Part shown: positions 33,157 to 41,650 of the stretch, one piece after another
Position numbering within the stretch: the stretch's first letter is position 1
How the letters are laid out: the number at the start of each line of letters is the position of its first letter
Assembly (NCBI RefSeq): GCF_945890115.1
Contig: NZ_CAMDCK010000021.1
Location: forward strand, 1-41,977
DNA: 41,977 nt
Direction of reading: 5' to 3'
DNA from: Sphingorhabdus sp. EL138
GTDB taxonomy: Bacteria > Pseudomonadota > Alphaproteobacteria > Sphingomonadales > Sphingomonadaceae
Notes under the pieces: generated by a model
What the model saw: only the letters and a program-made list of their open reading frames with translations
Told to the model about the DNA's origin: nothing
Database searches by the model: none
Translations under genes and position numbers: made by a program

Positions 33157-34354
33157 GAGTCGCAATATACTCACGGGCCTTGTCGCAATAATAGTCGGTA
33201 AAACGCAGCGCGAGCATTTCAGCTTCTTGCGAATAAGGGCCGGGTGTGTAGCCAAGGCTGTTGACGCCAATTTGATTGTTTTCGGCCAGCGCCTTGTCTT
33301 CCAAATTGGTCATAGTCCACAATGCAATCAGCTTTTCGACATCATAATCGACGCCTTCTACGGCATCCTTATGCACATACCATTTGCCCGTCACATGGGT
33401 TTCATTGGGGCCAACGGGCATGGCGCTGAACATGAAAGCATGGTCCGCCGTGCAATGAACAAAGCAATGCGGATCAACCGCCCAGCGCATCGAACCGATA
33501 TCGCCGTCATTGGCCTCGCACATCAACTTTTTGGACAAATGCTGGCCATCACTCGATATCGAAACACAGCCTTCGTTCAATGCAAAACGGGCGATTTGCC
33601 AGTAATGCCCTTCAACAGGGGTTTGTGGCAGGCCGAGCGCGTCCATTTGGGTTTCAAACGCGATGACGCGGGCATCATGGCCACTGTCAAAATGCTTCGA
33701 CATGCCCACCGGGAATGTCTTCGACAATTCGGGATGACCAGTACTGCAATGATAGCATTCCCGGCCATTTTCCATCACCAGTTTCCAATTGGCATTTTCG
33801 ACCAGAACGCTTTCATACGCTAGCTTTGCATCTTTCAGATTATGCGGCGCGGCATATTCGGTCAGTTTTGCACGGAAGTCGTCAATTGGCGGCGGCCTAT
33901 CCGACAAGCAGATAAAAATCGTTCCCGATATGCATTCAATGGCAATCGGCTTTAGGCCATGTTCGCTTTTGTCAAAATCGCTCTCCATCCGGCCTGCCGC
34001 GAACAGGGAGCCGTCGAGATCATAGGTCCAACGATGATACGGGCAAACCAGCTTTGGCGTTGTGCCAGTGCCCGGCGCGCAAATCATGGAGCCACGGTGG
34101 CGGCAGCTATTATGAAACGCACGGATCGTGCCTTCTTTATCGCGCGTGATAACCACAGGCCATTTGCCGACCATCATCGAGACATAGCTGCCCGCTTTTG
34201 GCAGCTCGCATTCCATGCCAGCCATCAACCAGCTTTGGCCAAAAATCGCGGCCATATCAAAATCAAAGCTTTCAGCCTCGATGTACAAAGCCTGCGGTAA
34301 CGTATGCCCTTCGCGACGCTGTTCAAAAAGCGTGCTTATCCGCTTCAAATCCAT
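33143..34354 (-). CDS. Rieske oxygenase alpha subunit, GbcA type (copy 2)
   Basis: From ATG 34354 (AAGGTC upstream) the product is 403 residues; 39 further open codons upstream have no ribosome site and are not used. Rieske ligands are Cys84-x-His86 and Cys104-x2-His107, and the iron site is ENGRECYHCSTGHPEL with His202 and His207. HCTADHAFMF, HKDAVEGVDYD and NQIGVNSLGY-x-PGPYS are strongly GbcA-like, so either copy could be the true glycine betaine enzyme. It opens cluster B and is divergent from a LysR gene. No ferredoxin-reductase partner is encoded nearby. I leave the symbol blank because cluster B appears to handle another or an additional substrate. Confidence 0.82.
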   Translation of the reverse strand: MDLKRISTLFEQRREGHTLPQALYIEAESFDFDMAAIFGQSWLMAGMECELPKAGSYVSMMVGKWPVVITRDKEGTIRAFHNSCRHRGSMICAPGTGTTPKLVCPYHRWTYDLDGSLFAAGRMESDFDKSEHGLKPIAIECISGTIFICLSDRPPPIDDFRAKLTEYAAPHNLKDAKLAYESVLVENANWKLVMENGRECYHCSTGHPELSKTFPVGMSKHFDSGHDARVIAFETQMDALGLPQTPVEGHYWQIARFALNEGCVSISSDGQHLSKKLMCEANDGDIGSMRWAVDPHCFVHCTADHAFMFSAMPVGPNETHVTGKWYVHKDAVEGVDYDVEKLIALWTMTNLEDKALAENNQIGVNSLGYTPGPYSQEAEMLALRFTDYYCDKAREYIATHGKG

Positions 34355-34530
34355 GACTTGACCTTTATGCAAAACCCTCAGCGTTTCGAATGGGCCAGAT
34401 ATGGAAGCGAATAAAATCGCATTTTCGCATAGCCCTATGTCAAAATGTCGGGCAATAACGCGGGCGTCCAATTGCCCGCATTTGAAAGGTCGATATCATA
34501 TCCAATCGTAGCACCATTAACCGTCGCTGG

Positions 34531-35445
34531 TTGCCGTTAAATGCCCTGCGCGCATTTGAAGCGGTAGGACAGAATTTAAGCTTCACCGGCGGTGCGTCGG
34601 CGCTTTCGGTGTCGCAAAGTGCCATGAGCCGTCATGTTGGCGGACTTGAGGAACTATTGGGCAAGCAATTGTTGGTACGCGACGCGTCGCGGCTTTCGCT
34701 TACGGCGGCAGGCGAAGAATTGTTGCCGGTGGTGAGCAAATGCCTCGACCGACTGGAGCAAACGATGAACTCCATTCGCGATGATGATGTGACTGGCCGT
34801 TCGCTGCGACTGCATGTGCCGCCCTCGCTGCTGCAACAATTGTTCCTGCCGATGCTGCGTGATTTTCACGTTGAACATCCCGATCTGCGCCTCGATGTCT
34901 CGAGTGCGCATGTGACGGGGCTGCCCGCAACCGATTTCGACATGGCGATTGTGTATGACCGGCCCAATGTTGATGACCGGATTACCGATCTTCTCTGGAT
35001 GGTGCGCGTCGCGCCTTTATGTTCGCCGGCAACAGCGGCCAGCGGTCAGGGCAAGTCACTGGAGGATTTTTTGAAAAGTGCAGAGCTTTTGCATCTGAAA
35101 CTGGATGGCGAGCCGCGCGACCTTTTATGGACGGCCTATCTCCGGCAAAGTCAGTTGGCTGTTGCGACGCATGGTGGTCTTGCCTTTGATACCACGATTG
35201 CCGTTGCGCAATATGCTATGGCGGCCGACGGCGTCTTTTTGGGCGATATTGATATGTTCGCGCAGGAAATTGCCGATGGGCGGCTTGTGATGCCTTATGA
35301 CGCCGTGATTGAAGACGGCTATGGCTATTATTTGAAACTGCACGCCGATGATTTGGCTGACCCCGCCATTTCGATGCTCCGAAGCTGGTTGATCAGCCGT
35401 TTTGGGGCATTGCGGCAAGCGCCGAATCCGCGCGCGCCAGACTGA
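34531..35445 (+). CDS. LysR family regulator, GcvA-like, divergent from cluster B
   Basis: An LTTR of at least 304 residues with P-L-N-A-L-R-A-F-E-A-V at the start, the helix-turn-helix F-T-G-G-A-S-A-L-S-V-S-Q-S-A-M-S near residues 18-33, and a GcvA-like effector domain. The only standard start is TTG 34531. GcvA relatives begin a few residues earlier with R-R-x-L-P-P-L-N, and here the frame is open upstream to TGA 34483 with AAAGGT at 34485-34490, so translation may begin at a rare codon near 34495-34516. It shares a 176-nt control region with gbcA copy 2, the usual LTTR layout for regulating the divergent operon. Its 3' end overlaps fdhD by 53 nt. Confidence 0.88.
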   Translation: MPLNALRAFEAVGQNLSFTGGASALSVSQSAMSRHVGGLEELLGKQLLVRDASRLSLTAAGEELLPVVSKCLDRLEQTMNSIRDDDVTGRSLRLHVPPSLLQQLFLPMLRDFHVEHPDLRLDVSSAHVTGLPATDFDMAIVYDRPNVDDRITDLLWMVRVAPLCSPATAASGQGKSLEDFLKSAELLHLKLDGEPRDLLWTAYLRQSQLAVATHGGLAFDTTIAVAQYAMAADGVFLGDIDMFAQEIADGRLVMPYDAVIEDGYGYYLKLHADDLADPAISMLRSWLISRFGALRQAPNPRAPD

Positions 35446-36193
35446 TCAAGCGCAGGCCAGCTTTTTGCGCGATATGAATCGCCAAGTCGGTCGCAGCGGA
35501 AATCGTCACGAGCATGGGACAGTTTGCAAGGATCGTCTTTTGCACCAGTTCAAGGCTGCACCGCGCGGTCAGGATGATGAAGCCAGCCGAGATATCGATG
35601 CCCGCACGGGCCAGTGCCCCAATTAACTTGTCGAGCGCATTATGACGACCAACATCCTCGCGCGTCATTAGGATAGCGCCGTCGGGCGCGCAAAATGCCG
35701 CCGCATGTGCAGCACCCGTATCGGCATTCAATGTCTGATGCGACCGCAATGCAGATAGCGCCAAAAAAATCGCCGCATCGGCGACCGCAATCTGCGCCGT
35801 TACCGGCGGCAAAGGGCGCATGACTTCTTCGAGATTGTCCATGCCACACAGGCCGCAGCTGCTTTCCGAGACACGCTGACGGGCGCGGGCAACGACTTTC
35901 TCGGCGTTTTTCTGGGGTAGCTGAATACGCAATATCCAGCCCAATTCTGACTGATGGACGTCAAGGGCCAGAATATCGTCTGGGCGCTCAATCAACCCTT
36001 CCGACAGGCTGAAACCCACGGCATAGTCGGCAAGATCAATCGGCGTCGCCATCATCACGGCATAGCCGATGCCATTATATTCAATCGCGATGGGCGCTTC
36101 GGAGATGACGGCCCGGACTATAGCTTCGGGGGAACCATGATCGGGTTTAAGCACCGCAAAGCGTATAGGTTTTGCGCCTTGTTCAACCGCCAT
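35393..36193 (-). CDS. fdhD: Formate dehydrogenase accessory sulfurtransferase FdhD
   Basis: A 266-residue FdhD. The sulfur-carrier Cys pair is C113-G-L-C116 in SSCGLCGMDN, and the family stretches VGFSLSEGLI (59-68), DTGAAHAAAF, TREDVGRHNALDKLIG and FIILTARCSLELVQKT are all present. FdhD moves sulfur from a desulfurase to the molybdenum cofactor, a step needed for active formate dehydrogenase. It overlaps fdsD by 11 nt and is the last gene of the fds operon. Its C-terminal codons overlap the convergent LysR gene by 53 nt. Confidence 0.95.
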   Translation of the reverse strand: MAVEQGAKPIRFAVLKPDHGSPEAIVRAVISEAPIAIEYNGIGYAVMMATPIDLADYAVGFSLSEGLIERPDDILALDVHQSELGWILRIQLPQKNAEKVVARARQRVSESSCGLCGMDNLEEVMRPLPPVTAQIAVADAAIFLALSALRSHQTLNADTGAAHAAAFCAPDGAILMTREDVGRHNALDKLIGALARAGIDISAGFIILTARCSLELVQKTILANCPMLVTISAATDLAIHIAQKAGLRLISLARADSALAAMPQNG

Positions 36194-36395
36194 TTTGCGC
36201 GTCGGCCAGCAAGCTTATGGCGGCCGCAGCAATTGGCGACAGGCCATCTGTCCCATGGGCAAAAATCATCTTTTTCATCCGCGGGTCCCAGAATGTCTGG
36301 ATATGGTCTGCGACCGCCGCAGCGGGCGCAGCGTCGGTTGCCAGATTGGTCGCAATCTGGTTCGCCATGTGGATGAGGCGCTCCACACTGTTCAT
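36183..36395 (-). CDS. fdsD: NAD-dependent formate dehydrogenase delta subunit
   Basis: A 70-residue FdsD with RLIHMANQIATNLA at 6-19 and V-A-D-H-I-Q-T-F-W-D-P-R-M-K at 28-41, the family's conserved core. This small subunit is needed for assembly of the soluble FdsABG complex. It overlaps the fdsA stop (ATGA) and fdhD, giving strict coupling. Confidence 0.93.
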   Translation of the reverse strand: MNSVERLIHMANQIATNLATDAAPAAAVADHIQTFWDPRMKKMIFAHGTDGLSPIAAAAISLLADAQNGG

Positions 36396-39250
36396 TCGGA
36401 GGCAATCCCCGTTTCCACGCGGCGGGAGCGGGCCGACAAGGCTTCATATTCTTCCTGCCACTCGGTTGGTCCGTTGGAGGCGCTGATTTGAACTGCCGTG
36501 ACCTTATATTCGGGGCAATTGGTTGCCCAGTCGCTATAGTCGGTGGTGACAACATTGGCCTGCGTTACCGCATGGTGGAATGTGGTATAGACAACGCCTG
36601 GGGCCACGCGGTCGGTCACATCGGCGCGCAACGTGGTTTCACCCGCGCGGCTCGCCAGCTTCACCCAATCCCCAGATTTAACGCCGCGATCTTCGGCATC
36701 AACGGGGTGGATTTCGAGCAGATCCTCGGGATGCCAAGCGACATTCTCGGTCCGCCGTGTTTGCGCACCGACATTATATTGCGACAATATCCGCCCCGTG
36801 GTCAGTAATAACGGGAAACGCGGGCCGGTTTTCTCATCTGTTGGCACATAATCGGTTACAACAAATTTGCCCTTGCCGCGCACAAAGCCATCAATGTGCA
36901 TGATGGGTGATCCGTCCGGCGCGTCTTCTGTCACTGGCCATTGCAGCGAGCCCACCTCATCCAACCGTGCGAAGGATACGCCCGCAAAAGTTGGCGTCAG
37001 TCGCGCGATTTCGTCCATGATTTCCGACGGGTGGCTATAGTTCCAATCCAGCCCCATTGCTTGTGCCAGCTTTTGCGTGACTTCCCAATCCTCTAGGCCG
37101 TTCATGGGGGTCATCACCTTGCGCACGGGTTGAATGCGGCGTTCGGCATTGGTGAAGGTGCCGTTCTTTTCCAAGAAGGTCGACCCCGGTAGAAAGATAT
37201 GCGCGTAATTTGCGGTTTCATTGAGGAAAAGATCATGGACAATGACACATTCCATCGCCGCCAATCCTGCGGACACATGGGCGGTGTTCGGGTCGGACTG
37301 GAGGATATCCTCACCTTGGCAATATAGCGCCTTGAACACGCCATCGACTGCCGCGTCGAGCATGTTGGGAATGCGCAGGCCGGGTTCCGGATCCAACGTC
37401 ACGCCCCAGTCATTTTCGAACAAGGACCGCGCGTTGCTGTCGCTAATGTGGCGATAGCCGGCAAGCTCGTGCGGGAAGCTGCCCATATCGCACGCGCCTT
37501 GGACGTTGTTCTGGCCACGAAGCGGGTTTACGCCAACGCCCCTGCGACCAATATTGCCCGTTGCCATTGCCAAATTGGCGATTGCCATAACGGTTGAGCT
37601 GCCTTGCGAATGTTCGGTGACGCCCAAGCCATAATAGATCGCGCCATTGCCGCCTGTGGCATAAAGCCGCGCCGCTGCACGCAGCTCGTCTGCATCGACC
37701 AATGTTACGGGTTGCAGATTTTCGGGGCTGTTACGGGCTTGCGAAACAAATTCGGCCCAATGGCTATATTCGTCCCAATCGCACCGTTCGCGGACGAAGG
37801 CTTCATCGGCTAGGCCCTCGGTCACAATCACATGCGCCATCGCGGTCAGTACGGCGACATTGGTGCCGGGGCGTAAGGGCAGATGATGCTGCGCCTCAAT
37901 ATGCGGCGAACGGACAATATCGGTGCGGCGTGGATCGATAACGATCAACTTCGCCCCGGGGCGGCCGTCTTGTCCACGCAAACGGCGCTTCATCCGGCTG
38001 GCGAAAACGGGGTGACCGTCGGTGGGATTTGCACCAATGATCAAGATGACATCGCTGTCTTCGACGCTATCAAAATCCTGCGTTCCGGCGCTTGTGCCAA
38101 AGGTAGTTTTGAGGCCATATCCGGTCGGCGAATGGCATACGCGCGCGCAGGTATCGACATTATTGTTGCCGAAGCCAGCACGCACAAGTTTTTGCACAAG
38201 GAAGGTTTCTTCATTGGTGCAACGGCTTGACGTGATGCCGCCAAGGGCATTGCGACCATATGTATCGCTAATCCGCTTCAATTCGGATGCGGTATAGGCA
38301 AAGGCCTCGTCCCATTCGACCTCGCGCCACGGGTCACTGATCGACTTGCGGATCATAGGCTTCAGGATGCGTTCCTGATGCTGGGCATAGCCCCAGGCAA
38401 AGCGGCCCTTGACGCAGCTATGGCCGCGATTGGCTTTGCCGTCTTTATACGGAACCATGCGGACCAATTGCTCGCCGCGCATTTCGGCACGGAAGGTGCA
38501 GCCGACGCCGCAATAAGCGCAGGTCGTAACAACACTACGTTCGGGTGTGCCGACCTCGACAACTTTTTTCTCGACTAACGTCGCCGTGGGGCAGGCTTGC
38601 ACACAGGCACCACATGAAACGCATTCCGAACCCATGAAATTGTCGCTGGCAAATCCTGCGGATATCTTGGAGTCCCAACCCCTGCCTTCCATGGTGAGCG
38701 CAAGCGTGCCTTGCACTTCATCGCAGGCGCGGATGCAGCGGGAGCAGGCGATGCACTTACTGGGATCAAAATCGAAATAAGGGTTGGAGTGATCTTTTTC
38801 TTGCCCCAGATGTGTCTCCTGCACATCATAACGCACATCGCGTAAGCCAACGGCCCCTGCCTGATCCTGCAATTCGCAATCGCCATTGGCGGCGCATGTC
38901 AGGCAATCGAGCGGATGGTCGGAAATATATAGCTCCATCACGCCCTTGCGCAATTTCGCCAGTTGCGGGGTTTGCGTGCGCACAACCATGCCCGGTTCAA
39001 CAGGCGTTGTGCAGCTGGCGGGCGTGCCCCTGCGGCCGTCAATTTCGACAAGACATAAGCGGCATGAGCCATAGCTTTTGACGCTGTCCGTTGCGCATAA
39101 TTTGGGAATTGCGGTGCCTTGTTCGGCGGCTGCGCGCATGACGCTGGTGCCAGCAGGGACAGTGACATTGCGGCCGTCAATGGTCAGCGACACCGCCTCG
39201 TCCGAGCGACTTTCCGGCGTTCCGAAATCTTTTTGCGGCTGGTATGTCAT
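36392..39250 (-). CDS. fdsA: NAD-dependent molybdenum formate dehydrogenase alpha subunit
   Basis: A 952-residue catalytic subunit. An N-terminal [2Fe-2S] domain has Cys52, 63, 66 and 80, followed by the H-x3-C type cluster near 112-125. Two ferredoxin-type [4Fe-4S] sites are CIACSRCIRAC (166-176) and CVSCGACVQAC (210-220). The molybdopterin domain's [4Fe-4S] Cys are 244, 247, 251 and 279. Cys372-His373 (ARVCHSPTGYG) are the molybdenum ligand and its catalytic partner. All cofactor ligands are intact, so an active soluble NAD-linked enzyme converting formate to CO2 is expected. mobA sits 8 nt upstream, an unusual insertion in the fdsB-fdsA order. Confidence 0.96.
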   Translation of the reverse strand: MTYQPQKDFGTPESRSDEAVSLTIDGRNVTVPAGTSVMRAAAEQGTAIPKLCATDSVKSYGSCRLCLVEIDGRRGTPASCTTPVEPGMVVRTQTPQLAKLRKGVMELYISDHPLDCLTCAANGDCELQDQAGAVGLRDVRYDVQETHLGQEKDHSNPYFDFDPSKCIACSRCIRACDEVQGTLALTMEGRGWDSKISAGFASDNFMGSECVSCGACVQACPTATLVEKKVVEVGTPERSVVTTCAYCGVGCTFRAEMRGEQLVRMVPYKDGKANRGHSCVKGRFAWGYAQHQERILKPMIRKSISDPWREVEWDEAFAYTASELKRISDTYGRNALGGITSSRCTNEETFLVQKLVRAGFGNNNVDTCARVCHSPTGYGLKTTFGTSAGTQDFDSVEDSDVILIIGANPTDGHPVFASRMKRRLRGQDGRPGAKLIVIDPRRTDIVRSPHIEAQHHLPLRPGTNVAVLTAMAHVIVTEGLADEAFVRERCDWDEYSHWAEFVSQARNSPENLQPVTLVDADELRAAARLYATGGNGAIYYGLGVTEHSQGSSTVMAIANLAMATGNIGRRGVGVNPLRGQNNVQGACDMGSFPHELAGYRHISDSNARSLFENDWGVTLDPEPGLRIPNMLDAAVDGVFKALYCQGEDILQSDPNTAHVSAGLAAMECVIVHDLFLNETANYAHIFLPGSTFLEKNGTFTNAERRIQPVRKVMTPMNGLEDWEVTQKLAQAMGLDWNYSHPSEIMDEIARLTPTFAGVSFARLDEVGSLQWPVTEDAPDGSPIMHIDGFVRGKGKFVVTDYVPTDEKTGPRFPLLLTTGRILSQYNVGAQTRRTENVAWHPEDLLEIHPVDAEDRGVKSGDWVKLASRAGETTLRADVTDRVAPGVVYTTFHHAVTQANVVTTDYSDWATNCPEYKVTAVQISASNGPTEWQEEYEALSARSRRVETGIASE

Positions 39251-39258
39251 GTCTCTAC

Positions 39259-39804
39259 CTACCTTATACTTATTTGCGATTGTTGCGCAGCATATTGCGC
39301 AAGTTCCAAAGGCGTGTTCAAATTGTGAAAAGCAGATGAAGATGCGACGGCCTGCGCCCCACTAAATGTGATCCAGCGTCGCATCGAAAGATCGTCTTGA
39401 TGTCGCAAATGCCTGTCAAGAAGAGGCGCAAGCGCAACGGGCCACACGCCGAACAGATAATGCCCGCCGATATAGACGGCATGTTCATCGGCCATATTGC
39501 GCGGCAATTCCGGTACAGGGACGACGTCGCAGCCAGCGGTCACTATTTCATCAAAGCCGTTTTGAAGCGCATATTGAAAAGCAGCATTCAGGCCGCCCAA
39601 TGGCCCCATATCGGCAAAGGGGGTGTCTTCTACCCAATCCATTCCCGGCCATGCGCGCCCGACGACAATGAGCTTATCAACCTGGTCGCGCAGCCCATCG
39701 GCCACATGTTCGATCAACGGGCGACCGTTCAATACCGCAGCGGCCTTGTCACTGCCAAAGCGGGTTGCCTTACCTCCGGCAATGATCGCCCCCAGCCTTC
39801 TCAC
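39259..39804 (-). CDS. mobA: Molybdenum cofactor guanylyltransferase
   Basis: A 181-residue MobA with the nucleotidyltransferase start IIAGGKATRFGSDKA (8-22), L-N-G-R-P-L-I-E-H and the metal-site strand TAGCDVVPV, plus D-M-G-P-L-G-G-L-N near residue 65. MobA adds GMP to molybdopterin to make the guanine-dinucleotide cofactor used by formate dehydrogenase. It starts with GTG 39804, which overlaps the fdsB stop (GTGA) and follows GGAGGA. It is encoded inside the fds operon, so cofactor maturation is made together with its client enzyme. Confidence 0.92.
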   Translation of the reverse strand: MRRLGAIIAGGKATRFGSDKAAAVLNGRPLIEHVADGLRDQVDKLIVVGRAWPGMDWVEDTPFADMGPLGGLNAAFQYALQNGFDEIVTAGCDVVPVPELPRNMADEHAVYIGGHYLFGVWPVALAPLLDRHLRHQDDLSMRRWITFSGAQAVASSSAFHNLNTPLELAQYAAQQSQISIR

Positions 39805-41243
39805 CGGAAATCCTCCGGAAAATGCTTGATGGCGCTCATGACCGGATAAGGTGTGAAGCCACCCAAAGCGCAGAGTGACCCAAATTTCATGGTTTCAGAC
39901 AGATCGGCAAGCAGCGCGAGATTCGCCTCGACATTTTTACCTGCAATAATCTGGTCAATCGTCTCGACGCCGCGTGTGCTGCCCAAGCGGCAAGGCGTAC
40001 ATTTTCCGCAGCTTTCAATGGCGCAAAATTCCATCGCAAAACGCGCCATTTGTGCCATGTCGACGGTGTCGTCGAACACAGTGATGCCGGCATGGCCAAC
40101 CAGCGCATCGGCAGCTGCAAAGGCTTCATAATCGAGCGGGAGATGAAATTGCGCAGGCGGCAAGTAAGCGCCCAATGGTCCCCCGACTTGCACACAGCGC
40201 ACCGGACGGCCACTCGCTGTGCCACCGCCAATATCATTGACCAATTCGCCCAGTGTGATGCCAAAGGCGACTTCATAAAGGCCGCCATGCTTTACGTTGC
40301 CTGCAATCTGGATGGGCATCGTGCCTTTGGATCGGCCCGCACCATATGCGGCATAAGCGTCACCGCCATGCGTCAATATCCATGGCACAGCGGCAAGCGT
40401 CAGCACATTATTAACGATGGTGGGTTTGCCAAACAGGCCTTCCAAAGCGGGCAGTGGCGGCTTGGCCCGTACTTCGCCCCTTTTGCCTTCAAGGCTGTTG
40501 AGCAGCGATGTTTCCTCGCCGCACACATATGCACCTGCGCCGACGCGGACTTCGACGACAAATGGCGCAACCAAATGGGCCGAAAGCTTGATAGCAGCTT
40601 CCATCTTGGCGATAGCGTGCGGATATTCGGAGCGGATATACACATAGCCCTTGTTTGCCCCGACCGCGAAGCCGGCAATCGCCATGCCTTCAATCAGCAT
40701 GAAGGGATCGCCCTCCATCACCATGCGGTCGGCAAAAGTCGCGCTATCGCCTTCGTCGGCATTACAGACGATGTATTTTTGGTTACCGTTGGCACGCGCG
40801 ACGGTTTGCCATTTTATGCCTGCAGGGAAACCCGCGCCGCCGCGACCGCGAAGCCCCGACGCTATAACCGTATCGATGGTCGCTTGGGCACCCATTTCAC
40901 GCGCTTTTGCTAACCCAAGCCAACCTTCCGTTGCGTAATAATCGTCGAGTGAAAGCGGACGGGTTTTGCCCGCGCGTGCAAAAGTCAGGCGGGTTTGGGT
41001 AGCGATAAAGGGGTGATCCGCGATGCGACCCAAGGACGAAGCTTTACCGTTGATTATATCCGCAACCTGATCGGCTGACACCGGACCAAAACCGACGCCA
41101 TCGATATCCACCAATGGTTCTAGCCATTGCATACCCCAGCTAGAAACGCGCTCGACGGCAACGCCCGCGGCCATGAACGCAGCCGCAACCGCGTCCGCCC
41201 CGCACGCGATGGCCACGGCATCGTCAGATATCCGGACGGTCAC
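39801..41243 (-). CDS. fdsB: NAD-dependent formate dehydrogenase beta subunit
   Basis: A 480-residue diaphorase subunit related to complex I NuoF. It has a short thioredoxin-like N-terminal part, the NADH/FMN site G-R-G-G-A-G-F-P-A-G-I-K-W near 132-144, CNADEGDSATFADR and GAYVCGEETSLLNSLEG, and the [4Fe-4S] ligands in E-S-C-G-K-C-T-P-C-R plus the later S-L-C-A-L-G-G. It passes electrons from FdsA to NAD+. It starts with GTG 41243, overlapping the fdsG stop (GTGA). Confidence 0.95.
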   Translation of the reverse strand: MTVRISDDAVAIACGADAVAAAFMAAGVAVERVSSWGMQWLEPLVDIDGVGFGPVSADQVADIINGKASSLGRIADHPFIATQTRLTFARAGKTRPLSLDDYYATEGWLGLAKAREMGAQATIDTVIASGLRGRGGAGFPAGIKWQTVARANGNQKYIVCNADEGDSATFADRMVMEGDPFMLIEGMAIAGFAVGANKGYVYIRSEYPHAIAKMEAAIKLSAHLVAPFVVEVRVGAGAYVCGEETSLLNSLEGKRGEVRAKPPLPALEGLFGKPTIVNNVLTLAAVPWILTHGGDAYAAYGAGRSKGTMPIQIAGNVKHGGLYEVAFGITLGELVNDIGGGTASGRPVRCVQVGGPLGAYLPPAQFHLPLDYEAFAAADALVGHAGITVFDDTVDMAQMARFAMEFCAIESCGKCTPCRLGSTRGVETIDQIIAGKNVEANLALLADLSETMKFGSLCALGGFTPYPVMSAIKHFPEDFR

Positions 41244-41650
41244 ATGGCTTCCAATAATGTTTTGAACTTAGCACTGTCCAAACGGGCATAGACTGTGTCG
41301 CCAACCATTGCAGATGGACCAACCGCGCATAAGCCCAGGCAATAAATCGCCTCCACTTTTATGCGGCTTTGGCTATCGGCGATGGGGACCAAGGTCTCTA
41401 CGCCGCGTGCTTTGCAGGCTTCGGCCCGGCACAATTTCAAAACGGGCCGGGCTTCGGCTTCTTTACGGAAATCATGATAGAAGCTGACGACGCCATAAAC
41501 TTCGGCGCGTGTCAGGTTCAGTACGCTGGCAATCTCGCGCATTGCATCCTCGCTGATATAGCCGAACAGCTTTTGCACATCGTGCAAGATGGGCAGGAGC
41601 GGACCTTCTCTGCCCTTATGTTCGGCCAAAATGTCAGCGATGGACGCCAT
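41240..41650 (-). CDS. fdsG: NAD-dependent formate dehydrogenase gamma subunit
   Basis: A 136-residue NuoE-like subunit with thioredoxin-fold [2Fe-2S] ligands: C-x4-C in LKLCRAEACKARG and C-x3-C in YCLGLCAVGPSAM. LPILHDVQKLFGYISEDAM near residues 20-38 matches the family's helical N-terminus. Its ATG immediately follows the stop of the formaldehyde dehydrogenase gene (TAA then ATG), so the two are read from one message. Confidence 0.94.
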   Translation of the reverse strand: MASIADILAEHKGREGPLLPILHDVQKLFGYISEDAMREIASVLNLTRAEVYGVVSFYHDFRKEAEARPVLKLCRAEACKARGVETLVPIADSQSRIKVEAIYCLGLCAVGPSAMVGDTVYARLDSAKFKTLLEAM

